From positions 1-64,000 of the forward strand of contig LJHR01000023.1 in assembly GCA_001296005.1 (NCBI GenBank): a stretch of 64,000 nucleotides of DNA. The letters run 5' to 3'. Positions 53,461 through 61,122 of this stretch are shown here, piece by piece (the first letter of the stretch is position 1; every line of letters begins with the position of its first letter). The notes beneath the pieces are model-generated. The model made no database searches, was not told where the DNA came from, and saw nothing but the letters and a program-made list of their open reading frames with translations. Origin of the DNA: an alpha proteobacterium AAP38 (GTDB taxonomy: Bacteria; Pseudomonadota; Alphaproteobacteria; Azospirillales; Azospirillaceae). The position numbers and the translations under genes are program-made.

Positions 53461-53970
53461 TCAGATATCCAGATCCACCTGATGGCTGTCCGGGGTGACG
53501 GCCATCAGGGCGTGGATATAGTTGGAAATCTTGGTGGCCCGTTCGCTGTGCAAACCCAACAGGATTTGCATCTGCTGCGCCAGTTGTACCGCGTCGACCC
53601 CATCGCTGACCGCCGCAAGGGCCGCAGCTTCTGCCTGTATCTCTTCCTCCGCCGTCATGGCGGCCAGGGTCTGATCGGGCGTTGGCGGCGGCGGTGGCGG
53701 GTGGTCTGGCGCGTGATCGGGCTGCCGGTCGGCGAAGCGGCCCAGATTGTTGCGGATACGCTGCTTCTGCGGCGTGGTCAGGTCGGGCAGGCTTTCGACC
53801 TCGTCCATCACCAGATCGATCAGGCGATGGCGAAGGCTGCGCCCTTCCCGTCCCTTTTCCTCCCGCCGCGGCCGTTCCTCAATCCGGTTGACGCCCAGAA
53901 CATGCCGATCCTTCGACGGCGGCGTCACCGGCGTGGGCAGTCGCTGCAAAGGGGGCGTATAGAAAGCCAT
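53461..53970 (-). CDS. Hypothetical protein with Pro-rich linker
   Basis: A 169-residue protein starting MAFYTPPLQRLPTPVTPP. A basic, Arg-rich segment (about 30-50) precedes a helical region with RLIDLVMDEVESLPDLTTPQ, then a run of six prolines (about 92-98) and an acidic C-terminal helix. No signal peptide or membrane segment. I do not recognise a family. It converges on the pectate lyase gene with a 9-base gap. The ATG at 53970 was chosen because the five codons before it add nothing recognisable. Confidence 0.65.
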   Translation of the reverse strand: MAFYTPPLQRLPTPVTPPSKDRHVLGVNRIEERPRREEKGREGRSLRHRLIDLVMDEVESLPDLTTPQKQRIRNNLGRFADRQPDHAPDHPPPPPPTPDQTLAAMTAEEEIQAEAAALAAVSDGVDAVQLAQQMQILLGLHSERATKISNYIHALMAVTPDSHQVDLDI

Positions 53971-54056
53971 GCGCCAGCTTACCACGCCGTATCCGATTGG
54001 AAATGCGCTGGTTTCGGGCGTTTCAGGGGCTTAGGTGCCCGCGTGGTGCATGATGG

Positions 54057-54551
54057 TTACGGACGGCGTACCCCAAAGGCGGGATGCAGCAGCCTGTCCC
54101 CAGGCTTTATCCCCAGCTTGGCCGACAGCCCGCCATTCAGTTCCAGCACCGCCAGCGCCGGCCCGGCGGACGGCAGCGGGGTGAGGTCCAGGGGCTTGCC
54201 ATGCTGGATGTTCAGGATATAGCCGTTGGCATCGATGAAGATGATATCCAGCGGGATCAGGGTGTTCTTCATCCAGAAGGACAGTTTGCCTTCCTGATCA
54301 TTCAGGAACAGCATCCCCTTCTCATCCGCCATCTTCTCTACGAACATCAGGCCGATGGCCTGCTGCTGCGGGGTCAGGGCCAGATCGACATTGAAGCTGT
54401 GGCGCTGCCCACCCTTGGTTTCAATCACCAGATTGTCGCGGTTCAGTCCCGTCTGCGGCCCCATCTGGGCGGCGGCATCGGGCATGGCGGCGGGCAGAAT
54501 GACGGGGGACAGGGACAGCAGCAGGGCAAGGGCCAGACGGCGCAGCAGCAT
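54057..54551 (-). CDS. DUF192-family exported protein
   Basis: A 164-residue protein of the DUF192 family. A signal peptide (about 1-28, LALALLLSLSPVILPAAMPDA) is followed by a beta-rich fold with the family motifs QQAIGLMFVEKMADEKGMLF near 63-82 and SFWMKNTLIPLDIIFI near 91-106. The function is unknown; the fold suggests a periplasmic ligand-binding role. It is 35 bases downstream of the deacetylase-like gene on the same strand, so they may be co-transcribed. Confidence 0.88.
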   Translation of the reverse strand: MLLRRLALALLLSLSPVILPAAMPDAAAQMGPQTGLNRDNLVIETKGGQRHSFNVDLALTPQQQAIGLMFVEKMADEKGMLFLNDQEGKLSFWMKNTLIPLDIIFIDANGYILNIQHGKPLDLTPLPSAGPALAVLELNGGLSAKLGIKPGDRLLHPAFGVRRP

Positions 54552-54586
54552 GATGGATCCCAGCGGGGGTTAAGATAGGTTCTATC

Positions 54587-55735
54587 TTACCATAGGTCGC
54601 GGACGGATGCTGCGGCCTGCCGCACCATGTCGCGGATCGGCCCCTCATGCGGCGGATCGGCCAGCGTTTCCATCCAGCGGCGGGGCGGATTGCGCCCTTC
54701 CCGCCGTTCCCAGGTCAGGGATTTCAGCACGTCCGAAGCCGCCGGGGTCAGCGGAGCCTCCAACGGGTCGATCCCGTTCAGCACGGCCCAGATGCCGGCC
54801 CAGGCACGACCCACCGACCAGGGATTATAACCGCCACCGCCAACCACGATGGTTCGCGGGGCCAGCCCAACCAGATCACCAACCGCGCGCCACAGCGCGC
54901 GGTTGGACAGGGACAGGCGCGACAGGGGATCATCGGCCAAGGCGTCAGCGCCGGTCTGGATCATCATGGCCTGCGGGCGGAAGGCGACGGCCAGCGGGAT
55001 GATCGCTTCCTCCACCACATGGCGGAATTCGTCATCATTCACGCCGGGGGGCAGCGGGATATTGCGGGCCATGCCACCGGCCCGGTCATCCAGCTTGCCC
55101 GTGTGCGGCCAGCGCCCTTCCTCATGCGTGGAAATGGTCAGGACGCGTTCATCATCATGGAAGGCATCCTGCACGCCATCGCCATGATGGGCGTCGAGAT
55201 CGACATAGAGGATGCGGTCCAGCCCCTGATCCAGCAGCGCCATGATGCCCAGGACAGGCGCATTGAAGAAGCAGAAGCCGCTGGCGCGGGCCGGGCGGGC
55301 ATGGTGCGTGCCGCTGGCCGGGGAATGCACGACACCCCCGTCCCGCACCAGATCTGCTGCCAGGATGGCGGCACCGGCGGCGATGGCGGGACGGCGATAC
55401 ATTTCCGGGAAGACGGGATTTTCCAGCTTGCCCAGCGCATAGCGCAGGGCCGTATCCAGATCGACCTTCTGGTCCCGCTCTGCCCGCTGCACCGCCGCGA
55501 TATAGTCGCGGTCATGGAAACGGGCCAGTTGTTCTGCCGTCGCCATCGGGCTGTCGAGATAGACGGCATCATCCAGCCAGCCCATGGCGCGGGCCAGATC
55601 GGTTGCCACCGACACGCGCGGAATGGAAAGCGGGTGTTTCTTGCCGTAACTGGAATGGCGATAGATTTCACCGCCCAGATAAAGCGGGCGTAGCGTGGCG
55701 ACGGATGAGAGGAGCGGGGCGGCGCTGTCGGGCAT
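54587..55735 (-). CDS. Histone deacetylase-family (AcuC-like) deacetylase
   Basis: A 382-residue zinc-dependent deacetylase fold. Zinc and catalytic residues are seen in VVHSPASGTHHA near 134-145, FCFFNAPVLGI near 152-162, the ligands in YVDLDAHHGDGVQDAF near 173-188, and QTGADALADDP near 256-266. Bacterial members include AcuC, acetylpolyamine and other small-molecule deacetylases. The substrate cannot be read from sequence. Confidence 0.9.
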   Translation of the reverse strand: MPDSAAPLLSSVATLRPLYLGGEIYRHSSYGKKHPLSIPRVSVATDLARAMGWLDDAVYLDSPMATAEQLARFHDRDYIAAVQRAERDQKVDLDTALRYALGKLENPVFPEMYRRPAIAAGAAILAADLVRDGGVVHSPASGTHHARPARASGFCFFNAPVLGIMALLDQGLDRILYVDLDAHHGDGVQDAFHDDERVLTISTHEEGRWPHTGKLDDRAGGMARNIPLPPGVNDDEFRHVVEEAIIPLAVAFRPQAMMIQTGADALADDPLSRLSLSNRALWRAVGDLVGLAPRTIVVGGGGYNPWSVGRAWAGIWAVLNGIDPLEAPLTPAASDVLKSLTWERREGRNPPRRWMETLADPPHEGPIRDMVRQAAASVRDLW

Positions 55736-55784
55736 GATGAATGCAACTTATGTTGCGCCGCCGCATGGCACAAGAGGCGGAATA

Positions 55785-56285
55785 TTATTTCACGGCCTCA
55801 TGGTCGTACGAAAAGACCCGCGCCAGTTTCCAGCCGTCGGCCTCTAGTCGCCAGAACTGGCTGAACTTGGCCCTTCCCACCAGCTTTTCCGGCCCATTTC
55901 CTTGCCGCTCATAGAAGACATGCTCGCCTTGCTGGAACACACCGACGCCGGCAATCGGGTGCAGGGTCATGCTGCCCGCCACCAGTTCGCGCCGCGACCG
56001 CCAGGCGTCGGGCGCCTTACGCCCCTCACACTGTTTGGTGTAGAGCTTGACCATGTCGGCGCCCGAGCGTGCGACTTCCCCGTCCTTGTCGTGATACATC
56101 TCGAAATCGGCGGTCAGCAAGGCGGCGGCCCGCGCGGGGTCGCATTTCTCAAAGAACAGGTCGAAGAATTCGGCATCGACCTTTTCAATGGTCGCGCGCA
56201 GGGCCGCACCTTCGGGCAAGGATGCCGCCGAAGCCGGAAATGACAGGCCCGCAAGCATGGCGGCTATCAGCAAGGTGCGGTGCAT
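55785..56285 (-). CDS. NTF2-like (DUF4440) exported protein
   Basis: A 166-residue protein with a signal peptide (about 1-20, RTLLIAAMLAGLSFPASA) and an NTF2/SnoaL-like fold typical of DUF4440. Motifs are FFDLFFEKCDPARAAALLT, FEMYHDKDGEV and the terminal FWRLEADGWKLARVFSYDHE. These proteins are small-molecule-binding or enzyme-like, of unknown role. The ATG at 56285 starts the signal peptide; the frame continues to 56327. Confidence 0.82.
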   Translation of the reverse strand: MHRTLLIAAMLAGLSFPASAASLPEGAALRATIEKVDAEFFDLFFEKCDPARAAALLTADFEMYHDKDGEVARSGADMVKLYTKQCEGRKAPDAWRSRRELVAGSMTLHPIAGVGVFQQGEHVFYERQGNGPEKLVGRAKFSQFWRLEADGWKLARVFSYDHEAVK

Positions 56286-56420
56286 CGGAACGGCCTCCAC
56301 AATCGATGGACCTTCACTCAACCGCATCCGGTTCGCACGGCCAAGGGCCGACCAGGGGGATCGTCAGGGTTCCAATCATTTCCTTGCGGCCCCCGCGGTG
56401 CTTTGCCATAACCAACCCAC

Positions 56421-56510
56421 CTCACTGGGGGGAGCCGATGGTCGGCTGAGAGGTCCTGTACGGGACGACCCCTGGAACCTGATCCGGCTGATACCGGCGT
56501 AGGGACAGTG
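56421..56510 (+). ncRNA. TPP riboswitch (THI element)
   Basis: Conserved aptamer elements are in order: P1 arm CACTG at 56423-56427, GGGGGGAGCC, GGCTGAGAGG, GACCCCTGGAACCTGATC, and GATACCGGCGTAGGGA, then the second P1 arm CAGTG at 56506-56510. These are the hallmark blocks of the thiamine pyrophosphate riboswitch. It sits only 4 bases before the ATG of thiZ at 56515. The AGGGA at 56501-56505, which belongs to the aptamer, is the only Shine-Dalgarno-like sequence before that ATG, so ligand binding should directly hide the ribosome-binding site. Confidence 0.95.
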
Positions 56511-56514
56511 ATCC

Positions 56515-57285
56515 ATGAATGATGTTCCGGGGCCTGCTGCGGCCCCGCCCGCCCCCGCCATCCAGGTTTGCGACGCCGCCATCGGCTTTGGCGGGCGTCT
56601 GTTGTTCAGCGCGCTGTCGATGCAGGCACCGGGGGGCATGACAACCTGCCTGCTGGGTCCCAGCGGGGTTGGCAAGTCCAGCCTGCTGCGCCTGATCGCC
56701 GGGCTTTTGGCCGGTACAGGTACCGTCACCGCCGATGATGGCAAACCGCTGTCCGGTCGCATCGCCTGGATGGGGCAGCAGGATCTGCTGCTGCCCTGGG
56801 CCAGCGTGCTTGAGAATGTGACGCTGGGCGTCACGCTGCGCGGGGGCCGGGTCGGCGCCACGGAGCGGGCGCGGGCCATGGCCCTGCTGAACAATGTCGG
56901 CCTGGGGGACCGCGCGGGCGACCGCCCCGATGCCCTGTCGGGTGGCATGCGGCAACGCGCGGCCCTGGCCCGCACCCTGTTCGAGGACCGGCCCATCGTC
57001 CTGATGGATGAGCCTTTTTCAGCGCTGGACGCCATCACCCGGCTGGATATGCAGGATCTGGCGGCGCGGCTTCTGTGCGACCGGACCGTCATCATGGTGA
57101 CGCATGACCCGATGGAGGCGTTGCGCTTGGGTCATCAGGTCCTGGTGTTGACCGGCAGCCCGGCACGGCTGTCCACACCGCTGACCCCGGCTGGCGACAC
57201 GCCGCGCCCGCCGGATCAACACGCGTTGCTGACGCAGCAGGGTGAATTGCTGTCACGCCTGCGCGGCGGGGAGACGGCGGTATGA
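56515..57285 (+). CDS. thiZ: Pyrimidine-precursor ABC transporter ATPase ThiZ
   Basis: A 256-residue ATPase. Walker A is GPSGVGKSS near residues 51-59, the signature is LSGGMRQRAALART, Walker B is IVLMDEPFSALD and the H-loop is VTHDP. It powers uptake of a hydroxymethylpyrimidine-type thiamine precursor with ThiX and ThiY. The ATG at 56515 is directly after the TPP riboswitch. It overlaps thiX by 4 bases. Confidence 0.92.
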   Translation: MNDVPGPAAAPPAPAIQVCDAAIGFGGRLLFSALSMQAPGGMTTCLLGPSGVGKSSLLRLIAGLLAGTGTVTADDGKPLSGRIAWMGQQDLLLPWASVLENVTLGVTLRGGRVGATERARAMALLNNVGLGDRAGDRPDALSGGMRQRAALARTLFEDRPIVLMDEPFSALDAITRLDMQDLAARLLCDRTVIMVTHDPMEALRLGHQVLVLTGSPARLSTPLTPAGDTPRPPDQHALLTQQGELLSRLRGGETAV

Positions 57286-58052
57286 AGGCCGGCGGTTTCC
57301 TACGCGGTATCGTGACATTTGCGGGGCTGATCCTGGCCTGGGCACTGCTGGTGCGGCTGGCGGACCTGCCGCATTTTATCCTTCCGGGGCCGGAACGGGT
57401 GGCGCTGCGTCTGGTCGATGACTGGGCGCTGCTGGCCGAACATGCGGGATACACGCTGCTGGAAATCGTGCTGGGCCTGATCCTGGGCACGGTCTGCGGC
57501 GGGCTGGCGGCGCTGGCCCTGACGGCATCCGCCGCGGCCCGGCGCTGGCTGCTGCCGCTGCTGCTGGCCAGTCAGGCGGTGCCGGTCTTTGCCATCGCGC
57601 CGCTGCTAGTGCTGTGGCTGGGCTATGGCATGGCGTCCAAGGTGGCGATGGCCACCCTGATCATCTTCTTTCCCGTCACGGCCAGCTTCTTTGACGGGCT
57701 GCGCCGCACCGATCCCGGCTGGCTTGATCTGGCCCGCACCATGGGGGCCAGCCCCTGGGCGGTATTGCACCATATCCGCATGCCGGCGGCATTGCCGGCC
57801 CTGGGCTCCGGCCTGCGCATGGCCGCCGCCGTGGCCCCCATCGGGGCGGTGGTAGGGGAATGGGTCGGGGCGTCGGCGGGTTTGGGCTATCTGATGCTGC
57901 ACGCCACCGCGCGGGTGCAGACCGACCTGACCTTCGCCGCCCTTCTCATTCTGGCGCTGCTGGCCGTCGGCCTGTGGCTGCTGGTCGATCTTACCGTTCG
58001 CCGGGTATTGCCCTGGCTGCCTGACAGCGTGATGAGCAAGGAAGAGAGATGA
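57282..58052 (+). CDS. thiX: Pyrimidine-precursor ABC transporter permease ThiX
   Basis: A 256-residue inner-membrane permease with about six hydrophobic segments and a binding-protein-dependent transport signature in the cytoplasmic loop (ARTMGASPWAVLHHIRMP near 149-166). It belongs to the SsuC/TauC/ThiX type. It overlaps both thiZ and thiY by 4 bases, so all three are coupled and under the TPP riboswitch. Confidence 0.92.
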   Translation: MKAGGFLRGIVTFAGLILAWALLVRLADLPHFILPGPERVALRLVDDWALLAEHAGYTLLEIVLGLILGTVCGGLAALALTASAAARRWLLPLLLASQAVPVFAIAPLLVLWLGYGMASKVAMATLIIFFPVTASFFDGLRRTDPGWLDLARTMGASPWAVLHHIRMPAALPALGSGLRMAAAVAPIGAVVGEWVGASAGLGYLMLHATARVQTDLTFAALLILALLAVGLWLLVDLTVRRVLPWLPDSVMSKEER

Positions 58053-59008
58053 TGAAGATGCGTTGGATGCGCGCGGTGGCCGTGGCCGCCGCCATGACGG
58101 CCAGTGCGGCAGGCACCCTGCCCGCCCTGGCGCAGGACAAGATGACGGTGCTGCTGGACTGGTTCGTAAACCCGGACCATGGCCCGCTCTATGTCGCGCA
58201 GGAAAAGGGCTACTTCAAGGATGAAGGCCTGGCGGTGGAGATGATCGCGCCCGCCGATCCCAACGACCCGCCGCGTCTGGTCGCCGCCGGCCAGGGCGAT
58301 ATCGCCGTCTCCTATCAGCCGCAGCTGCATTTGCAGGTCGATGCCGGTCTGCCGGTGGTCCGCGTCGGCACCCTGGTCGCCACGCCGCTCAACACCGTCA
58401 TCGTGCTGAAAGACGGGCCGATCAAGTCCATCAAGGATCTGAAGGGCAAGAAGGTCGGCTTCTCCGTCGGCGGGTTTGAGGATGCGCTGCTGGGCGCCAT
58501 GCTGGAAAAGCACGGCCTGTCGCTGAAAGACATCACCCTGATCAACGTGAATTTCTCCCTATCGCCGGCCCTGTTCGCGGGTCAGGTGGATGCCATTGTC
58601 GGCGGCTACCGCAATTTCGAACTGAACCAGATGGCGATTGAAAAGAAGGAAGGCCGGGCCTTCTTCCCCGAAGAAGAAGGCGTGCCCGCCTATGACGAGC
58701 TGGTCTTCATTACTGCTAAGAACAAGGTGAACGACCCACGCATCGGCCGTTTCCTGAACGCCGTGGAACGCGGCACCCAGTTCCTGATCAACCATCCGGA
58801 CGAGGCCTGGGGCCTGTTCATCAAGGGCCGCAAGGATTTGGATACGGAGCTGAACAAGCGCGCATGGAAGGACAGCATCGCCCGCTTCGCCCACAGCCCC
58901 CGCGCGCTGGACAATGCCCGGTATGAGCGTTTCGCGCAGTTCCTGAAGGCGCGCGGCCTGATTAAGACCACGCCGGACGTCGCCACCTACGCGGTTGAGG
59001 TAAAGTGA
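58049..59008 (+). CDS. thiY: Pyrimidine-precursor binding protein ThiY
   Basis: A 319-residue periplasmic binding protein of the NMT1/THI5-like family. A signal peptide (about 1-29, ends ALPALAQ) precedes the mature start MTVLLDWFVNPDHGPLYVAQ, the pyrimidine-binding hallmark shared with THI5 and ThiY. It delivers a formylaminopyrimidine or hydroxymethylpyrimidine to ThiXZ for thiamine synthesis. It is the last gene of the riboswitch-controlled operon. Confidence 0.93.
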   Translation: MMKMRWMRAVAVAAAMTASAAGTLPALAQDKMTVLLDWFVNPDHGPLYVAQEKGYFKDEGLAVEMIAPADPNDPPRLVAAGQGDIAVSYQPQLHLQVDAGLPVVRVGTLVATPLNTVIVLKDGPIKSIKDLKGKKVGFSVGGFEDALLGAMLEKHGLSLKDITLINVNFSLSPALFAGQVDAIVGGYRNFELNQMAIEKKEGRAFFPEEEGVPAYDELVFITAKNKVNDPRIGRFLNAVERGTQFLINHPDEAWGLFIKGRKDLDTELNKRAWKDSIARFAHSPRALDNARYERFAQFLKARGLIKTTPDVATYAVEVK

Positions 59009-59047
59009 ACCGGTCCGCTTGACAGGATCAGGCCGGAACAAGCAGAC

Positions 59048-59869
59048 ATGGTGCAGGGCCCTGTCCTGCCGTTCCGGCCGCCGCCCCAGCCTCGAGGTTC
59101 CATGATGGTGCAGACCGATCCCCGCCTTCTTTACATCGAGCTGATGAAGAAGTGTCTGACGGGATTGATCTATGAGGACCCCGGCTGCGGCCCCTATGGT
59201 CAGCCGTTCAGCCGGTTCCACCGTGAGGTGGGCCATGATTGGCCCCTGAAGGCCCATACGATGATCGGCGAGAAGCGGATGAATAATCTGCGCGACGCCG
59301 TCGTCCATGTGGTGCGGGAGAATATCCCCGGCGACCTGATCGAAACGGGTGTGTGGCGCGGTGGTGCCTGCATTTTCATGCGCGCCATCCTGGCCGCCCT
59401 GAATGTGACCGACCGCACCGTCTGGGTGGCTGACAGTTTCGAAGGGCTGCCGCCCATCAATGCCGAACAATATCCAGAAGACGCCAAGTACGACGATTTG
59501 TCGAAATACGCCGAACTGGCCATCAGCCTGGAAGAGGTGCAGGCCAATTTTCAGAAATACGACCTGCTGGACGATCAGGTAAAGTTCCTGAAGGGCTGGT
59601 TCAAGGACACGCTGCCCACCGCCCCCATCGAGAAACTGGCCCTGCTGCGCCTTGACGGCGACATGTATGAATCGACCATGGACGGGTTAACCAACCTGTA
59701 CCACAAGGTTTCCCCCGGCGGGGTGATCATCGTCGATGATTACAACATCATCCCCGCCTGCAAGCAGGCAGTGCATGATTTCCGTGACGCGCACGGGATC
59801 ACCGAACATATCCAGCCCATCGATTACTGCGCCGTCTTTTGGATCAAGGCTGGCGAGAAGCAGGGTTGA
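59048..59869 (+). CDS. TylF/MycF-family methyltransferase
   Basis: A 273-residue protein of the macrocin O-methyltransferase (TylF) family. The SAM-binding core has GDLIETGVWRGGACIFMRA near 95-113, the acidic loop VADSFEGLPPIN near 127-138, the metal-binding Asp pair in LLRLDGDMYEST and VIIVDDYNIIP. Genomic members outside antibiotic clusters are often near glycan genes; no such genes are here, so the acceptor is unknown. The ATG at 59048 gives an extended N-terminus; ATG 59102 or 59105 is also possible. Confidence 0.87.
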   Translation: MVQGPVLPFRPPPQPRGSMMVQTDPRLLYIELMKKCLTGLIYEDPGCGPYGQPFSRFHREVGHDWPLKAHTMIGEKRMNNLRDAVVHVVRENIPGDLIETGVWRGGACIFMRAILAALNVTDRTVWVADSFEGLPPINAEQYPEDAKYDDLSKYAELAISLEEVQANFQKYDLLDDQVKFLKGWFKDTLPTAPIEKLALLRLDGDMYESTMDGLTNLYHKVSPGGVIIVDDYNIIPACKQAVHDFRDAHGITEHIQPIDYCAVFWIKAGEKQG

Positions 59870-59952
59870 CGGCGCGGACCGGCGGGGGAGTGATTTCCCT
59901 TCAGGCACGGATGAAATGAGGGTAAATTGCCCGCTGAACGGGTAAGGTACCC

Positions 59953-60939
59953 GTGTCACCACGCCTCATGGTTCAAATGACTGGCAATGGCGCCCGCCCC
60001 CCGAAACGTCACGATCCGCCGCCCACGCGGTATGGACAAGGCGGGCCGGTGCAGCCAAAAGCAGCCGGGTCACCACCGCATCACGCTCCCCCACCGACCC
60101 GGTACAGCACGGCACCGGCAGCGCAATTGAAGGGGGCCGCTCCCAAGAAAGTGCCAGACATGCCAAGAACTCCCGCCTTGGCCCCGCCAATTCAGCTAAC
60201 GGCTAAGCCCGCACCTGCACGCCCGGCCCATTCAACGCCGTTCGGAACCCGGACCATCCAGAGGGCAGCTTTGGACCCGCCGGCATTCGATCTGCCAGCC
60301 TATATAAGGGAATTGCGGCGGGCCATGGCGGATGCAGCGGCGAAGATGGAGGTGCTTCGCGCCGCAATGGCCGCTCCACCGGCAGGATGCCGCTTCGTGT
60401 TCCGCGTCCATTTCACCACTCATTCCGTCCTGGATGTCGGCGGCGCCAAGGCCATATGGTCCAAAGCGGTTGAGGATCGATTGCCGAAGATCGTAAAGAA
60501 GGACCTGGGCATTCCCGACGGCACGCCATTGAGCCAAATTCCCAGGAGCGTGAAAGACGGCCTAGCTGACCGCGGCATCTACGATAAAAAGCTAGGGACG
60601 CTCAGGCTGCCGCCAGCCACTGCTGAACAGATCAGGCAGGCTGTCGGACAAGTCTCGGCTGAAGCCAGAAAGACGGGCATGGCGGCCTCTATCGAAAAGC
60701 AGGCAAAAGGCTCTCACGGCTCTCCCTTGATGTCGGTATGTGTAGACAGGCCGACAGCGGGACAACTTGAGTATATCGGCGTCAACGATGCCGTCATGTA
60801 TGTCTATCTGGTTCGCGAAAACACGCTCATACAAAACACTGCCGTCACATACGAAAGGGAATGGTTTGCCCCCGTGGTTCTGCTATCCAGCAACTTTGTG
60901 ACAATACTCAGCCGCGAAGAATCGGCACAACTGATTTGA
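59953..60939 (+). CDS. Repeat-bearing protein with toxin-like C-terminal domain (hypothetical)
   Basis: A 328-residue protein of unknown function. The N-terminal 106 residues are low-complexity with two tandem 24-residue units (PPPTRY at 22-27 and 46-51; VQPKA at 33-37 and AQLKG at 57-61), then further IQ-type copies (PIQLTA 79-84, TIQRAA 101-106). No signal peptide. The C-terminal 180 residues form a compact domain. An arginine in FRVHF (Arg151), a Ser-rich SHGSPLMS (254-261) and EREW (Glu301, Glu303) are arranged like the R-S-E motifs of ADP-ribosyltransferases, but this is speculation. Possibly a secreted effector or toxin; no immunity gene or secretion genes are in view. The GTG at 59953 follows GGTAAGG. 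Confidence 0.65.
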   Translation: MSPRLMVQMTGNGARPPKRHDPPPTRYGQGGPVQPKAAGSPPHHAPPPTRYSTAPAAQLKGAAPKKVPDMPRTPALAPPIQLTAKPAPARPAHSTPFGTRTIQRAALDPPAFDLPAYIRELRRAMADAAAKMEVLRAAMAAPPAGCRFVFRVHFTTHSVLDVGGAKAIWSKAVEDRLPKIVKKDLGIPDGTPLSQIPRSVKDGLADRGIYDKKLGTLRLPPATAEQIRQAVGQVSAEARKTGMAASIEKQAKGSHGSPLMSVCVDRPTAGQLEYIGVNDAVMYVYLVRENTLIQNTAVTYEREWFAPVVLLSSNFVTILSREESAQLI

Positions 60940-61122
60940 GACCTGCATTAGCCAGTCTCACGGTTCCCAGCGCCGGCTCCTGCACAACCCATCGTTCGGA
61001 CAACACACCGAGCCTTGGTGGCGTCCAATCGCACCGGCAACACGTCCCCCTTTTGTTCCCATCGGCCACAAACCCTGCTATACCCGCCGCATCCTTGCCG
61101 ATAGCCGTGAAGCCCCCTTGTC

